A stretch of 5,645 nucleotides of DNA from Deltaproteobacteria bacterium (lineage in GTDB: Bacteria > Desulfobacterota > Desulfobaccia > Desulfobaccales > Desulfobaccaceae): positions 1 to 5,645 of the forward strand of contig VGSX01000239.1 of NCBI GenBank assembly GCA_016874895.1, read 5' to 3'. Each line of letters starts with the position of its first letter. Positions within the stretch are counted from its first letter, which is position 1. Under the pieces are notes generated by a model. That model worked only from the letters and a program-made list of their open reading frames with translations. It had not been told where the DNA came from and did no database searches. A program made the translations under genes and the position numbers. This document shows, in pieces, positions 5,572-5,645 of this stretch.

Positions 5572-5645
5572 TTAAACCGCTTCTTCCCCGCTTTCGCCGG
5601 TGCGGATGCGGATGACTTCAGCTACCGGGTAGACGAAGATTTTAC
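5572..5645 (-). CDS. glnB: P-II family nitrogen regulatory protein, C-terminal end (partial)
   Basis: Reading leftward from the window edge, the last 23 codons give KIFVYPVAEVIRIRTG followed by ESGEEAV and a TAA stop. This is the conserved C-terminal signature of P-II proteins (KIFV...RIRTGE), whose two arginines contact ATP phosphates in the trimer. P-II proteins sense ATP/ADP and 2-oxoglutarate and control ammonium transport, glutamine synthetase or nitrogenase. The remaining roughly 90 residues, including the T-loop with its modification site, lie outside the window, so GlnB and GlnK cannot be separated; the symbol is a family label. The gene shares its strand with the ABC permease but is separated from it by a repeat-filled gap. 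No terminator hairpin is seen directly after the stop; the heptamer array follows at once. Confidence 0.88.
   Translation of the reverse strand, partial: KIFVYPVAEVIRIRTGESGEEAV

Overview
The window holds the core of a heterodisulfide-reductase (Hdr) type electron-transfer locus followed by two unrelated genes on the opposite strand. It is GC-rich. It combines an HdrA-MvhD fusion, a second HdrA paralogue, a P-II regulator and many short intergenic palindromes and heptanucleotide repeats. This fits a strictly anaerobic bacterium, most likely a sulfate-reducing or syntrophic Desulfobacterota (Desulfobacca or Syntrophobacter-like). That placement is inferred from gene content and repeat style; there is no rRNA or other marker in the window.

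Layout: 1-131 holds the probable last codons of an upstream gene and two adjacent hairpin repeats. 132-2486 (+) encodes a 784-residue HdrA with its C-terminal ferredoxin domain fused to MvhD. 2487-2708 is a 222-base gap filled by two palindromic repeats and a degenerate heptamer repeat that reaches the next start codon. 2709-4328 (+) encodes a second, shorter HdrA-like flavoprotein of 539 residues without a C-terminal ferredoxin or MvhD domain. 4329-4555 lies between convergent genes and is almost wholly a 101-bp palindrome-rich unit present twice in tandem. 4556-5293 (-) encodes an ABC-2 type transporter permease. 5294-5571 is non-coding, with nested inverted repeats and a ten-unit TTCCCTC-type array. 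5572-5645 (-) is the C-terminal end of a P-II (GlnB/GlnK) protein running off the edge.

The two hdrA-type genes probably work together. Each carries an FAD-binding thioredoxin-reductase-like core, an inserted 2x[4Fe-4S] domain and the HdrA-type CX11CX3CC motif. Only the first has the extra ferredoxin clusters and the MvhD [2Fe-2S] domain that would accept or deliver electrons outside the flavoprotein. Only the second keeps the DCSIC cysteine pair after the FAD region. This suggests an asymmetric HdrA pair, comparable in concept to QmoA/QmoB. No HdrB, HdrC, QmoC, hydrogenase or formate dehydrogenase is visible, so the electron donor and acceptor cannot be read from this window. The permease and P-II genes show no functional link to the Hdr genes.
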